Of a stretch of DNA of 64,000 nucleotides, positions 37,301 to 52,300 are shown piece by piece. Location: positions 1 through 64,000 of the forward strand of contig JASANE010016202.1 of the NCBI GenBank assembly GCA_030248225.1. Direction: 5' to 3'. The DNA comes from Trileptium ribeirensis. Taxonomy: Eukaryota; Nematoda; Enoplea; Enoplida; Thoracostomopsidae. The position numbers were made by a program, and so were the translations under genes. Position 1 is the stretch's first letter. The number at the start of each line of letters is the position of its first letter. The notes beneath the pieces were generated by a model. It had not been told where the DNA came from and did not search any database. It saw nothing but the letters and a program-made list of their open reading frames with translations.

Positions 37301-40300
37301 CATAAAGTCATCTTGACAAAATTGAGAAATTAATAGGTAAAACGAAGAACTACATAATTTTAATTCGATGGGTCTAGAATGTAAAAGACGAATAGTATTT
37401 TTGATCAATTCTCGTTGTAAACTTTTTTTTTAATAAATTTTTATAGCCCCAAAATTTTCACAATTTTCAGTATTTGTTCGGTTATCTATAATCGCTTAAA
37501 CATTGAAGTTTTCTAAAACATTTAAATGTATGAATCTGTTTGAATAACTGTTTTTTTCTATAAATTGAGTTGTCTAAATTATAATACAATTTTTTTTACA
37601 AAAAAATTGAAAGTTATTTCAAACTAACATGGTACTTGGTGAAGGAGCCTCGAGATCAGTCGTAATCGTGGGTTCGGAAACGGATTCTTTTTCATCAGAT
37701 CCGGCTGATTCTTGTGACGTTTGTGATTTAATTTAATTTAATTACAAAAAAAATTGAAAGTTATTTCAAACTAACCTGGTACTTGGTGAAGGAGCCTCGA
37801 GATCAGTCGTAATCGTGGGTTCGGAAACGGATTCTTTTTCATCAGATCCGGCTGATTCTTGTGACGTTTGTGATTTGAGGCCTTTCGATCGACGTTTCTT
37901 CTTTTTACTGAATACAAAATATTTATTATAAAAATCTAAATGCAGGTAAAATAGTGGCTAAACCATCGCCAAGCAGTAATAATTCAATTAATTTAGGATA
38001 CTAAGTTTTTTTAATTAAATTTATATATATTAGATTAAGAATTGACGGTATGTATAAAATATATGTGAAACGAATGGTAAAGTCAGTTATTTTTAACAAA
38101 TAACAGAGAATGCCATTGATTCCGTACTATTATGTTGTGACATATGTGTGGCTGACCCTAAATGTTTGGCTGAATATAGGCCAGAAAAAGATGCCGAATA
38201 AAAGGTATTACCCAAATTTCTTATTGGTCCTATTGTTGCTCGAAATATAGTTGACCGCAATCGATTCTCCTAAAATTGTACGCTGTCTCGTAGTCGAAGC
38301 CTGAGTGGTATATCGATCTCCGCTGTGGATGTAGAACCACGTTTAAAATAACTGGAAACTGCTCCACACAATAACATTCGGTGCCTCGCATAATCTAATG
38401 GTTCAATTTTACGACCGGCTATATTCATATGTGTAGCGTTATTTTAGTGCCAAACTAATAGAATCAATCTGTCATGACTAAAAATAAATATAATTTTTGC
38501 TTCTTTGTCGACTATTTACGATATGGCCCTAATTATGTCACGCGTCTTAACAGAACTAGTTTAGATACGCTATAATCGAGGCGGACTGGTTATCCTGGTT
38601 CATTTCGCTAGCCGTATATCCTGGTGTTGTTGTGAATAACATTGAGTCCAGCCAGACTATTTTAACTTGGCGTTGTTGTGATTTAACATTAATTCGAGCT
38701 AGACTATTTTTTGTCGCTGTTATGATTAACATTGATTCCATCTAGACTATTTTATCCTGGTGTTGTGATAAAATTGATGCAAGCTAGACTATTTTATCTT
38801 CCTGTTGATGTAATTAACAATGACTCCAGCTAGACTATAGACTATTTTATCCTGGTGCTGTTGTGACTAGCACTGATTCTAGCTAAACTAGTATATCTAG
38901 GTTTTGTTTTGATTAAAATGAGTTCAGCCATTCTATTTTATCCTGGCGGTATTGTGATTAACATTGATTTCAGCTAGACCATTTTATCTTTGCGTTGTTA
39001 TTATTAACACTGATTCCAGTTAAACTATTTTATCCTGGTGTTGTTGTGATTAACATTGAGTCCAGCTTGACTATTCTATCCGGCCGTTGTTGAGATTCAG
39101 ATGTATATTGTCGTTAAACAAATTTTACTTCTGACAACAACTTGCGTTTGTTGTAATAAATCTAAGTGAAGCGTAGTTTCCACTCTGGGCGCTACGGGAA
39201 AAAATCGTGATAAATTTTTGTCTGTTTCTGTTATTCATAACTCATTTTCGGATGGTCGGATTTTGACAAATTTTTTATACTATAGCAAAAATCATGATGA
39301 TGTGTTCATTAGATTAATTCGAACAGATCTGACCATGGCTTAGGATTCAAAATGCCAAAAACAGGTTTTAAGGGTTCTTTATGCCAAAATAGGTTCAATA
39401 CCAGTGTTTCGCAGCCTATATTCAGCGATACAGGCTTCGCATTGGAGACCTAGCCCAGCATTGGAGAGTCAGCTTATCGATATCTGTAACTTTGCCAATC
39501 ACGGCTTTTTTGTGAACAGCGGTCGGGCGGAATATGGTACATCGACCCTTTGCCAGAAATTGCGATTTTTCAATTTTCGGCATGTTATTGCGTGTTTTAC
39601 CTTACAATGGGTACCTATTAGGTCATCAAGCACGCTGGATACAAAATGCTTTTGCTATCTAGAGTCGAAGGTGTCTATACATTTTTATGGAATTTAAGAG
39701 TTTTACGGTTGACGAACCCGATTTCCAAAATGCAGTATTTTTCGTTTGTTTGGTTACGTATTGCGTACATGTCATCAAAAATGGTTTATATATAGATTTT
39801 TCGATAGGCTGAATACGGCGGTTTGGTTATCTGGAGTCCAGGACAAATATATCATGCCTTTCCAGATGTTTTCACTGCGTTTAGGTTGAATAAATCCGCA
39901 TTTCCAGAATATAGCAAGTCTTCACTAGCTTGGTGAATTTACTGCGGCCGGGTACGAAGAATTTTGTCTATGTAGGTTTTTCGGTATGTTGAATACGTTT
40001 GTTTGTTTTTTACCTTGCGATCCCTGTAATGCGCTATCGTCCGTTGCTTATTACTATCTAACAGCGGAAACCCTAGAATTTACCCAGTTGAGTCGTCAGC
40101 CGGAGAGCCTTCTTTGTTATTATCCGACGAAGACGCTTGCGCTTCGCCGACAACATCAGGCTGTGACGTGCTTGATGTCATTACGTTTGACGGAAATTGA
40201 TCGTTTGATGGAATCAAATCGGGATGTTTACGTTGCGCTTCGGATACCGAAAGTTCACCCTGAAAAACATATTAAAAAATATTAAAAATTTTTTGTAAAA

Positions 40301-43300
40301 CATATTAAAAATTAAATTGAAGTAAATATTAAATTATTAAATTAGTGAAGCTTGCTTGCGAGCCAGAATTCGAGTGGTGAGAACAATACCCCGAAGTCTG
40401 TTGCAGAAAGCACACACAAACAAAGCCTACACAGAGTACGCAGGTGCAGCATTATATAAACCGTGACTGATGAGTTATAGTTACGCGCGCCTCTTTTGAT
40501 AGCCAACGTATGCAGTAGACAAAACATCATACGAGTACAAAAACAATGAACTAACAATTTAATAATTCAATAAAACCCTAAATTGACCGTGAAATGAACG
40601 TTAAAGCATTCAAACTGACACTTGAGAAAAATCTCATTTTTCATACCAAGTATGAAGCAGAAGTGTGAATTGCCACACAATATTTTTGACACTCGCAATC
40701 AGCTTGTTGGCCCAGGAAACCCCATATCCGACACTAAAACCAACAATAACCACACATTTAGGTGCATTTCCCACGACTTTTCACCAAATATGAAATTTGG
40801 CGCCAACTATAAGCTTATAGACTCCAGATTGGGAAGTAGTTGAAAAACTAGTTATATATCATTGGAAAGCACTGGTAAAGCTACATGGTATAGGCCTATT
40901 AGTTTGCGGATACCTCGTTCACTTATTGAGAAAAGTCGCGAAAACTGGAGGCGGTGCCCGAAAAAAGAGCCAAAATGACGTCATTTTGCCCCATAACTTT
41001 TCCCACGGGAAAAAATTCAAAAAGCGGGCTCCGTCACTACACCTAAATCGACCATTGCGGTTTCAATGAGCTATCTTGCATCAAAATCCGCCCAACCATT
41101 ATCGAGATCCAGGTGCGACAGACACACACAGACACACAGACAGGACCTCCTCAACCCCCCTCCAGAGCCAAAATTGAAAATTCTCGTTCCACTCGCTCGC
41201 TTCGCTGTCACATTCCCCTCGAATTCAATTAAACATATTAAATATTATTATTATTATTATTAAAATATTATAAATTATTAAATTTAACACATTAAATTTT
41301 CTAAGACATATTAAAATTTTTTTGTAAAACAATGGTAGCTTTTAATATATTGTGTTTTGATTTCCAGATCAATGTGAGATTGTTGACACATAATTATGGG
41401 TATTTTATATTTATTTATTGGGCACTTAAATAAATTTGTGAAAATGTGTAACTTAAAGATCACACATGTAGATTAGGGGGACTCTCCACCTTGAGGCCCA
41501 GACCCCCACTCGGTGCAAGCTCCTATGATAGCACTCCTGCCAAATCGCCCAACCCTTGTCCCAGAAGACTCCGCACCCCCCGCCCCCCGAGCGTCGAAGG
41601 TACGACGAATGATATTTCGGAAAAAACTTGAATAAACCGGAGAGAAATAGGCAAAACTTGCAAAACATGGCCAGAAATTGGGGGATTATTGTCAAAAATT
41701 TCGAGAAACTTTTCAATAAGTAGTAAAAATTTTGAGTCACCGAAAATTTCGAAATTTATTCCCGCTGACAACCTGCCCCTCCCAGCCCACTATCTGATAC
41801 ACGCCTGGGGAGGACGAAGCCGCTCTTTTCCTCTTACCCAAGCAATTGTTATTCCCTTTCTGGGGTCTCTGGCCTTGTGCGGCCATGCCAATTTAGTATT
41901 TGACAATAACTGTAGGTTTAACGACACAGTTGAATATTTTAGGAACACAAATATGCTTTAAACTTTCATAAAATTTCCGAAGCATGATTTATGACTAAGT
42001 TTCATTAAGTGGGCAAGAACAAAGCTGAGAGTTAAAAAATGTCCAAATTTAAATTAGAAATAATAAAAAATAAAGAAAATTAAGTGTAACTTACCGGTTT
42101 TCCAGCTCCGTCAACAACTTCATTTTCGTCGTGGGTTTGTGACATTTTCTCGGCCTAAAATCAAAGAATTACTAACTCAATATTCTAAATTCTAAATTCC
42201 ATGAGCGCTAGCTGGTACACCTTATATATCTTACAAAAGTTTGCTATAGCAATATTAGTATCATAAACATTGTTATACACATAAGTCATTTTTGAGTTCA
42301 TGCATTTTTGTAACTATTTTGTTCAATGGATGGACGTCGAATACTTATTTATTGTCATTGGTACCAGATCCATATGCCCAGGATTTTGTCAAAGGGTTTA
42401 AAATAGTTTGGAATCACAGGGGTGCATGAGGTTGAAAGGTTTTACATCACCAAGCGTTAAACTCCTTCCCCAACCCACCTTTCCGATAAGAATATTTTAA
42501 GGAAATGGCCAAAAAATGGGGAAAACTTTTTACAAAATTGTCACAAATTAGCAAAAAACGATGAAATTTTTGCCAAAAACAATGAAATTTTTAGCAAAAA
42601 TTGGAAAACTTGATAAAAATTGCGAAAATTTTTAGGGGTACTGCGATTGATTTTAACTGTGGTCTTATCATCTAATTACAACTCCAGAATTAGTCCAAAT
42701 TAGTTTAAATTGATTAAAATATTAGCAGAATTAAGCAAAATTTTGCAAGAATATTGCAAAAAATTTTAGTGGAATTGTGAAAAAATTATGAATTTCTAAA
42801 AAGTTCGTAAATTTATCCTCTCCCATACGACCTCCCCCCGAGCAGAACGATGTACCTCCACACCCCCTGAGCCGAGGTACGTTGGACACATATGGCTTTT
42901 GAATGGCGTTTCCAATAGATTAAGCGAAGAACAGCTTACAGAGTGTCCAATTTAGTATGTATTTGCTATACCAAATAACTTTCTAGGTGGATTTATTTCA
43001 AAAGTCTGAAATCTGTATTAAAATAAAATTGCGTATTTGGTACTGGGTAAGTGAACAGCATCCAACAAGTTGTCCATGCAAAGTTTTGAACCCAGAAATG
43101 TGAAATTTCCGGCACAAAATGTATCCTGATTACCATTTTGTACATTTTAAAACTTTCAATTACGAGTGTTGCTTCAAAGACTAGTTAGGCGCTAGCTTGT
43201 CTTATATATCTTATGCCTGAATGCATTAAAATATGAACAATATTCACAGCATCCAAAAAGTTTTCCATGCAAAATTTTAAGCCCAGAAATGTGAAATTTC

Positions 43301-46300
43301 CGGCACAAAAGGTATCCCCAGCACCTTTTTGTACATTTTAAAACTTTCAATTATGAGTGTTGCTTGAAAGACTAGTTAGGCGCTAGCTTGTCTTATATAT
43401 CTTATCTCCGACTGTTTTAAAATATGAACAATATTCATAGCATTTGCGGAAAACATTGGGAAAATGTCTTCAATTTTCTGTTATAAATTTCAATCCCGGC
43501 TACCCGTGTACTAAAATGAACAAATCCCAGTATCTATATACATATTTATATATTGCAAAAACAAGATTTTAAAACAAATCCATTGTTTTTGATGTATTTC
43601 ATTTTTCTAAATAGAAAAAAAATAGTTACACGCTATACAAACAATTTAAAACAAAATCATGATTTAAAATCACATTTATATCTTTACAATTGTTACATTA
43701 ACATTATTAATTTAATTATTTAATTAATTTTTAATTAATTAAATAATTTAATTAATTTAATCATTTCATTAATTTAATTTATAATTGTTACATTTTTAAT
43801 TTTATTCGTTAACAAAGAAGATTTTGTTCATATAAACTTTCAACTTTTGTTCCATTATATCAAAGAGTATACGTACTTTATACGCGTATATATAAGGCAA
43901 AAATTTAAAGTTTGTGAGCCCACGTAAAGCTTCATTTTAGTCTAAGTCTAAGGCTTATACAGACAAACCATCAATCGATTATATAACGGTAGGGTGGGTG
44001 GGAATTTGTTAGTTTGGGTGAGGCGAAGCTTCTTCACTCACATGACCTAAACATTGTTTCGCCGCTACTTACCAATGAATAACTTTTGAGATATTTTCAG
44101 TGAATATGGGATAACTGAGTTAAAAATTTCTCTTCACTGTAAATACCATTTTTTGCGACATTGTATGGACGGCCTCCGCTTCCAGTTAACCGCCAAGTAA
44201 GCGAACCTCCAAACCTTACCCGTGCCTCATCGATTCGGAGCTTGATGGCTTGAATTTCTTCCGGCGTCAAGTAGGTAAAATATTTGTCCAGACGTGGCTT
44301 ATCGTGTTCGTCGAGCCGTAGAAGCTGATCAGAGTCCATCAGTAAAATTTCTTCTCGATTTCTTTGGCAATCGTTGCGACTGACACTGAAATTTTAAATA
44401 AAAATTTATATTTGGTTTTATTTTCAGCAGTTTTAACATTCAAATCCTTATAATTTTAAATATAAAGTTTCAAAGTGTTCAAAGCTCGGCAATGTCTTGA
44501 TCATTGAATTTCGTTGCATGACAACAAGTAGTTCGATATGTGCGCGGGTCAGCTCTCACGATCCCTTGTCAACTATCACCATTTTGTGAAGTAGCAATTA
44601 TAAGTCCCACACTGGATGGCTCAGTTATTTCTCTATTTTCAAAGAAATGCTAAGTATACGGCTGGCAGTAGCAGGATTAATATAAAATGGAGTGAACGCC
44701 GTTGCCCCACGAATCACTTCGAACCTATCCAGCTAAATCTACCCTCCTACGAGATACCTATTACAGAAATTTTGTTTTATTAGTTATATTTTAATTGTTA
44801 GAGGCCCCGAGGTTCGCATGCCACCCCCGCACCCCCCTTCTCGCGAGCACCAAAATATAGCGCCGAGTCGGCATTAAAAGACAAGAATAGAGACGAAAGA
44901 GTTTTTCATCAAACGGAGACCATATGAATAGAAGCAGAAAAACGTACGACACAGTTGATCAAACGGAGATCGAATGAGTAGAAGCAGAAAAAAGTAAGAC
45001 ACAGTAGTGAAGAATAATCTTTCGAGTAGGAAATTATCAGTTATGGGGGATATGTAATAATCAGGATAATAAACCTCAGGCAGTAACACACCGCGGCCAA
45101 TTATTTTTTGTGTTAGGCAACCCGAATGTTCAATTAAAAGCATGACCGTAGACAGAAGTATGAAAGCAAAGCCGACAAAACATAATTCAATCAGCATGTT
45201 TTGTTAGACAACGACTAACTAAAATGTACTAAACTATTCAACGTTTTTGTTAGTCATTCCAAGTTAATAATTAATTGTCAGCTGGAGGAGATATTATTAA
45301 GCCTTCAGAAGAAATATAGATTTGTGTTTAAGGCCCAGGTAACCCTGAGGGTCAGAAAATGAACAGCTTAGAGCGAGGGGTTCGGGAGGCGGCAGCCCCC
45401 TGACTTAGGCTTAAGCTTTAGTGTATGTCTTATGTAAGGACCTACGCTTGGGCTAAGACTAAGGCTTAGGCTTTGTATATAGACAACAGCATTACATGAA
45501 TTACACTTTGGCCAGTTACCTTGCCGTATTTGATAGAATGATAGGAAAAATATTCATTATAAACTGTTTTATTGCAACGATGCAAAGATCTATATTTAAG
45601 AAAATAAACAAGAAATTTGAGAGCAATTCACATGAAAAAAAATCCAAAATGGATCTAAACATCGGTTGTAAATTTTAAATTTTTTATAAAAAATATAAGT
45701 GTCCAACAATGTCAGGAATTTCACACGGTGTAAAATTCAAATGATCTAATGTAAGGTGTATATAAATTACATAGCATAACTGGATACCTGCGCTGAGACC
45801 GTTGCGTTAGCAGCAGCATCAATCTAGTTTTACTTAGTAAAAATTACCTAATAGTTTTATACGAACGGGAGTGAAACTGTAGAGCAACATTGATGAGGCC
45901 CAATGATGGCATCCCACATCACGCATCTAACCAAATGATTATGCACTGTGAAAATGTGAGCCAAATTGGATTGGTTTTTAATAAGTTATATTCTGTTATA
46001 GCAAAGTGGGTATTTCAGACTATATGTGTTCAGCCCGTTAACTGTAAATTTTGAAGAAACACAGTTAATTTTGGTACGACTGAACTCAGTTGTGGGCTAA
46101 GGGCTGGGTTGAGGTGGTTTAAAAATCCCCATTAGCACCATATTTATGACAAAGAATTGTTCGGGGAAAAACTGATGAATGACAAACAATGAATTCTTAG
46201 TGTCATAGGTTGGAGAAGGCTTATAATTTTTTCATAAATGGTCGTAGCTCCATAATTCATAAATTGATTGAATAAATTTTGACACCATTCCACTCAGTTA

Positions 46301-49300
46301 GTTAGTGCGGTACGAATGACTGGCAGCTATAGTCGAAGCAACCCAAGACAATTAGCTTATAGATTATAATTTGCACTGCTGTTGCCTCATACAATCGTTT
46401 ACTTCATCCATACTATTACCACATGTGAGCAATCTAGCGACGATTCACTCGGTCAAATGTGAGCTGAATCAGTTTACTTATAATCTATCTCCAAACGATA
46501 ATCAGCAAAACGGTCTGGTACTAGCATGAAGTATAACATTGTTTGACACCAGCTCCCGAACACGCAGAGGTATATGCATACCACTGTAGCTAAGCACCTG
46601 TAGATTTAGGCGCACCCTCTGGAAAAATTCAACGGAATACTCCGATCGATTGTTGAATTATTAGAGTTGCAACAAAATTTCAAGAATTACTAAGTTATAT
46701 AATGTATATATTGGAAGCACTAGCTATGTGGTCTTTTTGTTAATTTTTATTAAAAAAAATTGAAATTTATATTTTTTATTTTTAATATTTTATGGTATAC
46801 TTTATTCAGTATAGAACCTATCGACAGAATCTATGTATGATTCCTAGTTGACGCCTACCCTTACCTATAACATGACATAGTATGCAAGAATGTTCATCTT
46901 TGAGTTCAGAACTTGCAGGGTAGAAACTTATTTTTTAAGTTAATGTTTGGTATTACCTAGGGTAAACCCAACTGTAAATATTCAGTATCATATCTTGGGT
47001 TAAAAATCTCCATAGTCTAGTTGTAACAAAATTAAATGTAGTTTGGAGCCATAGGTTTTAACTGGAACTCAATTTCGCCCCAAAAATTTCAGCTTTCGTG
47101 AAAAAAAATAATTTTAGAACGACTTAATTTATGTTCTTTTGGTATTTCTGAATTTTCTCAAGGTCAAATTTTTTTTCTGATTTCTACAACTCTGTATGAG
47201 TTATAATCAGTCTAACACTAATGCAGATATTTTGAAATCAACGTTATATTGTATTACCAAACAAGTAAGTTATATGTGCAATTATTGCAATTAGTAAAAC
47301 AAATCACAGAGACATAAAACAAATTCTAATACTTTTGGGTCTACTTGGATTTAACTACAATTATTGTGCACTAAACACATGCAGATTTGTTATAAACTAA
47401 AATTCTATACTAATCTATTTCTGTTAATTTCATAAGCTACGATTACCCATTAGTAAGATATGTATTTGTATATAATTTGATATATCTATATAATAATAAC
47501 AAAATATATAAATATTAATCATAGATGATCACGGCCAATCTACTTAGGAGAGATAGATTGTCCCGGCTATGGGAATGACCGGCGGGGAGCCAAAAATTTT
47601 ACCCAGACCCCTTAAACTTTTCTCATAATCTGTCCAATTTTACCTAATCTTCCCTCAATATTTTTATCATTAATTGTTGAATTTTCTGCGCGGATTCGGA
47701 ATGGTAAGAGGCATTGCTGTAGGACCGCAAGATGGGACGGTAAATATTACTTAGACCCTTACAGGACCAAGTACCCTATACCCTAGACTAATGAAATTCA
47801 TATATTAACTATACGTATAAATATATAAAAATATATTAAATATCTATAATATATATGTATATATACGTGTTTGCAGCTTACTGTCATAAAGTGCGCGATG
47901 TCTTGCATTTTTTTACATTTTTTTTGCAATTACAAGTGGTAAACTTTTGTCCGGTGTCAGGACATGACACACTAGATATTAAACAGGAGTCCATTATCCG
48001 GATCGTATTCCTTTAAGGTTCGTCTTTTGTGCCACCAACAAAAACTCTACTTGATTTCGTTCCATTCCTCGGTGCTTAGGAACTGTTTGAGTTGCCCAAA
48101 TTCCATATCGCCCATCCGTAAGCTATCCAGAGCGCTAGCGTTTAAAGCTCGTTCACGATGGTCTAGAACCTCGCCTAGCCTTTGAACAACTACAAAAAGA
48201 TCGTCTTCAACCAGATTCGCATAGTGATGCTGGAGTTCGGATTGAGTTAGCTGGCTAAGGGCGTAGTTCGTTGCTTCGAATAGGATTTGGTACGAACGAT
48301 TTGCTTCTTGGCGCAGGCCGCTGGAAGTAAAATTATAGAAGGGTTTTTAGGGATTTAAAAATTGCATAATTGTCTGCTGGATCAAAAAGTTTCCTTAGTT
48401 TTATTTTTACAAATCTGGTAGCTCGAGTTCCTTTGTCTCCAAAATTTTTTAGTAACATATATACTTTGTCGGAACCTGCAGCTGGATATAAAGCGCTGTT
48501 TGTGCGGAATTTTGAAATTAAAATCTCTTGTAATGAACGCCGAAAATCGAATCTGGCGGTCCTGAAATGTTGACAAAGAAAGTAGTCAATAATAATACCT
48601 AAAGAGATATGTTTAAGATTGAATAGATTTGCGCTTAAGTTTAAGACGCGTCTTAAGAGATGTCTTAGAATGTATGTCAATTAAAATCTCTTGTAATGAA
48701 CGCCGAATATCGAATCCGGCGGTCCTGAAATGTTGACAAAGAAAGTAGTCAATAATAATACCTAAAGAGATATGTTTAAGGTTGAATAGATTTGCACTTA
48801 AGCTTAAGACGCGTCTTAAGAGATGTCTTAGAATATCTGTCAATTTAGGTCTAATAATTATGTTTTCCAGGCAATATAAAGTGTCTTAAATGTATGTTAA
48901 GACAGACGAGTGAGATGAATTAAGCGAATCAATGCCGGTTTGGTATAAGTGAATCGATTCACACCAATGCTATGTCAGAATAGTAAAAATTAATATCTAG
49001 TTAACTCAACACTACGTCGGCGAAACATATACTCACTGTTCGGGTAAACGATCCCAAGAACAGGGGACAAATCAAAAAAAAATTAGAAATAAAATTCAAA
49101 ATACACCGGTTAATTATTATTATTGTTAGATGCCACAATTTTAATATTTTGGTCATGTCACACGGCCACACTCACGAAAAATAATTATAGTTTTAGAATT
49201 GTATGAGTAAGTGATAAAAACCGAACAAGGGGTAAATGTCTTTCGAACAACAATGTCACACTGGGCCAAAACTGAAAACCACCATTTTTATGTTTATAAC

Positions 49301-52300
49301 ATAGGAGGACACCAATGGATCTAGCACTGCACGCATCAAGCCAACAAAAAAACTTCTACAACACTTGAAGATGGTGTAAAGATGCAATATAAAGTTAAAA
49401 ATATTGAGAGGGTCCCAAGTAAGTGTTGCCTTGAAGGTCAGCTATAAAATCCTGGTTCCTGCCAGATCAAAGACCGAGCAAATCTAACAACTGTGGTAAA
49501 AAAATATTGAGAGTGTCTCAAGTAAGTGTTCCCTTGAAGGACAGCTATAAAATCCTGGTTCCTGCCAGGTCAAAGACCGAGCAAATCTAACAACTATGGT
49601 AAAAAATATGCAGAGGGTCCCAAGTAAGTGTTCCCGTGAAGGTCAGATATATAATCCTGGTTCCTGCCAGATCAAAGACCGAGCAAATCTACCAAACTAT
49701 GGTAAAAAAATATTGAGAGGGTCAGAAGTAAGTGTTGCCTTGAAGGTCAGCTATAAAATCCTGGTTCCTGCCAGATCAAAGACCGAGCAAATCTAACAAC
49801 TATGGAAAAATTTGAGCCAAATCGGTTTGATTTATGTAAAGCTACATCCATTACAATTCGCTTCACTGGATTGCGAAAAACAGCAGTGTGTCTTTCGATT
49901 GCTTAGGAGGACTAATGCTTAGGAGGATTGCTTAGAAGGGCTTTAGAGGACTCAACAGACACAGTTTCATTAAGGAAGGCACAGCGACTTGATGCTTAAA
50001 CTTTAGATATATTGGACGGATTTTTCTCAAAATTTAGTCTAAACTAAAACAGAATTTGGCGAGTATAAAAACCTAATTCGAAGACAACAAGTACCGTGCA
50101 ATATTGTGAAAAAAGTTTGTAGATTCCTGGAAACTATTCATTTCATGGATTTATTGCAAAAGTAAGCTCGCCCAAATTTGAATTCATTCTGATTAAAATA
50201 TGGATAGAGCTATAAAAATTCTGGCTAATATAACCTTTAGGGTCGGAAATGAAATGCTTGACATGCCGTTCTCGATATAGTAAGCCTAAGCATTAGTCTT
50301 AGCCTAAGTTAAGGTTTCTATATGGGCCATGTAGTAAGCCTAAGCTTAAGTGGGGGGGGCTTCCGCCCCTCGAACCCCCGTTCTAAGCTGTTCTTTTTTA
50401 ATGTTATAACGTCCGGCCCCTAAAGGTGACATGGGCCAAAATTTTGGTGTGCCAAAATCGTGAGCAACTTGAAACAATAGCACAGAATTTTAGTGGAAAA
50501 CAATTAAGAACCAGGTTCAAAAGCAATTTATTTTTATTTCTAAACAACTGATGGTTTTTTACTGAATGAACAAAAAATTAACATAAAAATTCTCACTTTA
50601 ACTCTATTATCCATTACGGATTTCTGATTATTACCGGCCAGTTATAAAATTCAACTATAGCTGTTTTGTTATAGAAAATTAATACCATTCAAATCATGTT
50701 TCCCAATGTCACAAATAATAAAATAATAGATGAAGAAAATTCTTTAATGGCAAAATCTATAATGCCTCCTGGCACCTTATGAAACATCTAGTCTATTGAT
50801 GTTTTCCAAACTCCCAAACAATAGAATAATATTATGAAGAGATCCTTTAGTATCAAAACTTTTACTGCATCAAGACAGCACAACGAACCCTGGTCTTGAA
50901 GACAACCTTGAGCGTCAAAAATTATTCTGCATCTCGACACTGTAAGAAACCCTGGTCTTGAAGACAACCTTGAGCGTCAAAAAATTGAAGACAACCTTGA
51001 GCGTCAAAAATTATTCTGCATCTCGACACTGTAAGAAACCCTGGTCTTGAAGACAACCTTGAGCGTCAAAAAATTGAAGACAACCTTGAGCGTCAAAAAT
51101 TATTCTGCATCTCGACACTGTAAGAAACCCTGGTCTTGAAGACAACCTTGAGCGTCAAAAAATTGAAGACAACCTTGAGCGTCAAAAATTATTCTGCATC
51201 TCGACACTGTAAGAAACCCTGGTCGTGAAGACAACCTTGAGCGTCAAAAAATTGAAGACAACCTTGAGCGTCAAAAATTATTCTGCATTTCGACACTGTA
51301 AGAAACCCTGGTCTTGAAGACAACCTTGAGCGTCAAAAATTGTTCTGCATCTCGACACTGTAAGGAACCCTGGTCCTAAAGACAACGTTGAGCGTCAAAA
51401 ATTGTGCCGCATGTCAACACTGCAAGAAACCCTAGTCTTGAGTTCTTCTCCATCTCGACACGGTACGAAAATTAGGTCTTAAAGAGAACTTTGAGTGTCA
51501 AAAACTATACAGCATCTCGACACCGTAAAAACCCTGGTCTTGAAGACATCCTTTAGCGTCAAACGTTATATTGCATCTCGACACCTTAAGAAGCTTCGGT
51601 AAACCGCATGCTAGAGTTAGTTATTGGCTATTAAGAATAATGGATCCGAGCTGAGCTTCTCACTATCTGTGTTCGGACTGAAATACATTCCGCATGCTAG
51701 AGTGAGTTGTTGTCTATTAAGAGTAATGGACCAGAGCTTGGCTTTAGGCTTCTCACTATCTATGTTTGGACTGAAATACATTCCGCATGCTAGAGTGAGT
51801 TGTTGTCTATTAAGAGTAATGGACCAGAGCTTGGCTTTAGGCTTCTCACTATCTATGTTTGGACTGAAATACATTCCGCATGCTAGAGTGAGTTGTTGTC
51901 TATTAAGAGTAATGGACCAGAGCTTGGCTTTAGGCTTCTCACTATCTATGTTTGGACTGAAATACATTCCGCATGCTAGAGTGAGTTGTTGTCTATTAAG
52001 AGTAATGGACCAGAGCTTGGCTTTAGGCTTCTCACTATCTATGTTTGGACTGAAATACATTCCGCATGCTAGAGTGAGTTGTTGTCTATTAAGAGTAATG
52101 GACCAGAGCTTGGCTTTAGGCTTCTCACTATCTATGTTTGGACTGAAATACTTTCCGCATGCTAGAGTTAGCTATTGGCTATTAAGAATAATGGATCCGA
52201 GCTGAGCTTCTCACTATCTGTGTTCGGACTGAAATACATTCCGCATGCTAGAGTGAGTTGTTGTCTATTAAGAGTAACGGACCAGAGCTTGGCTTTAGGC

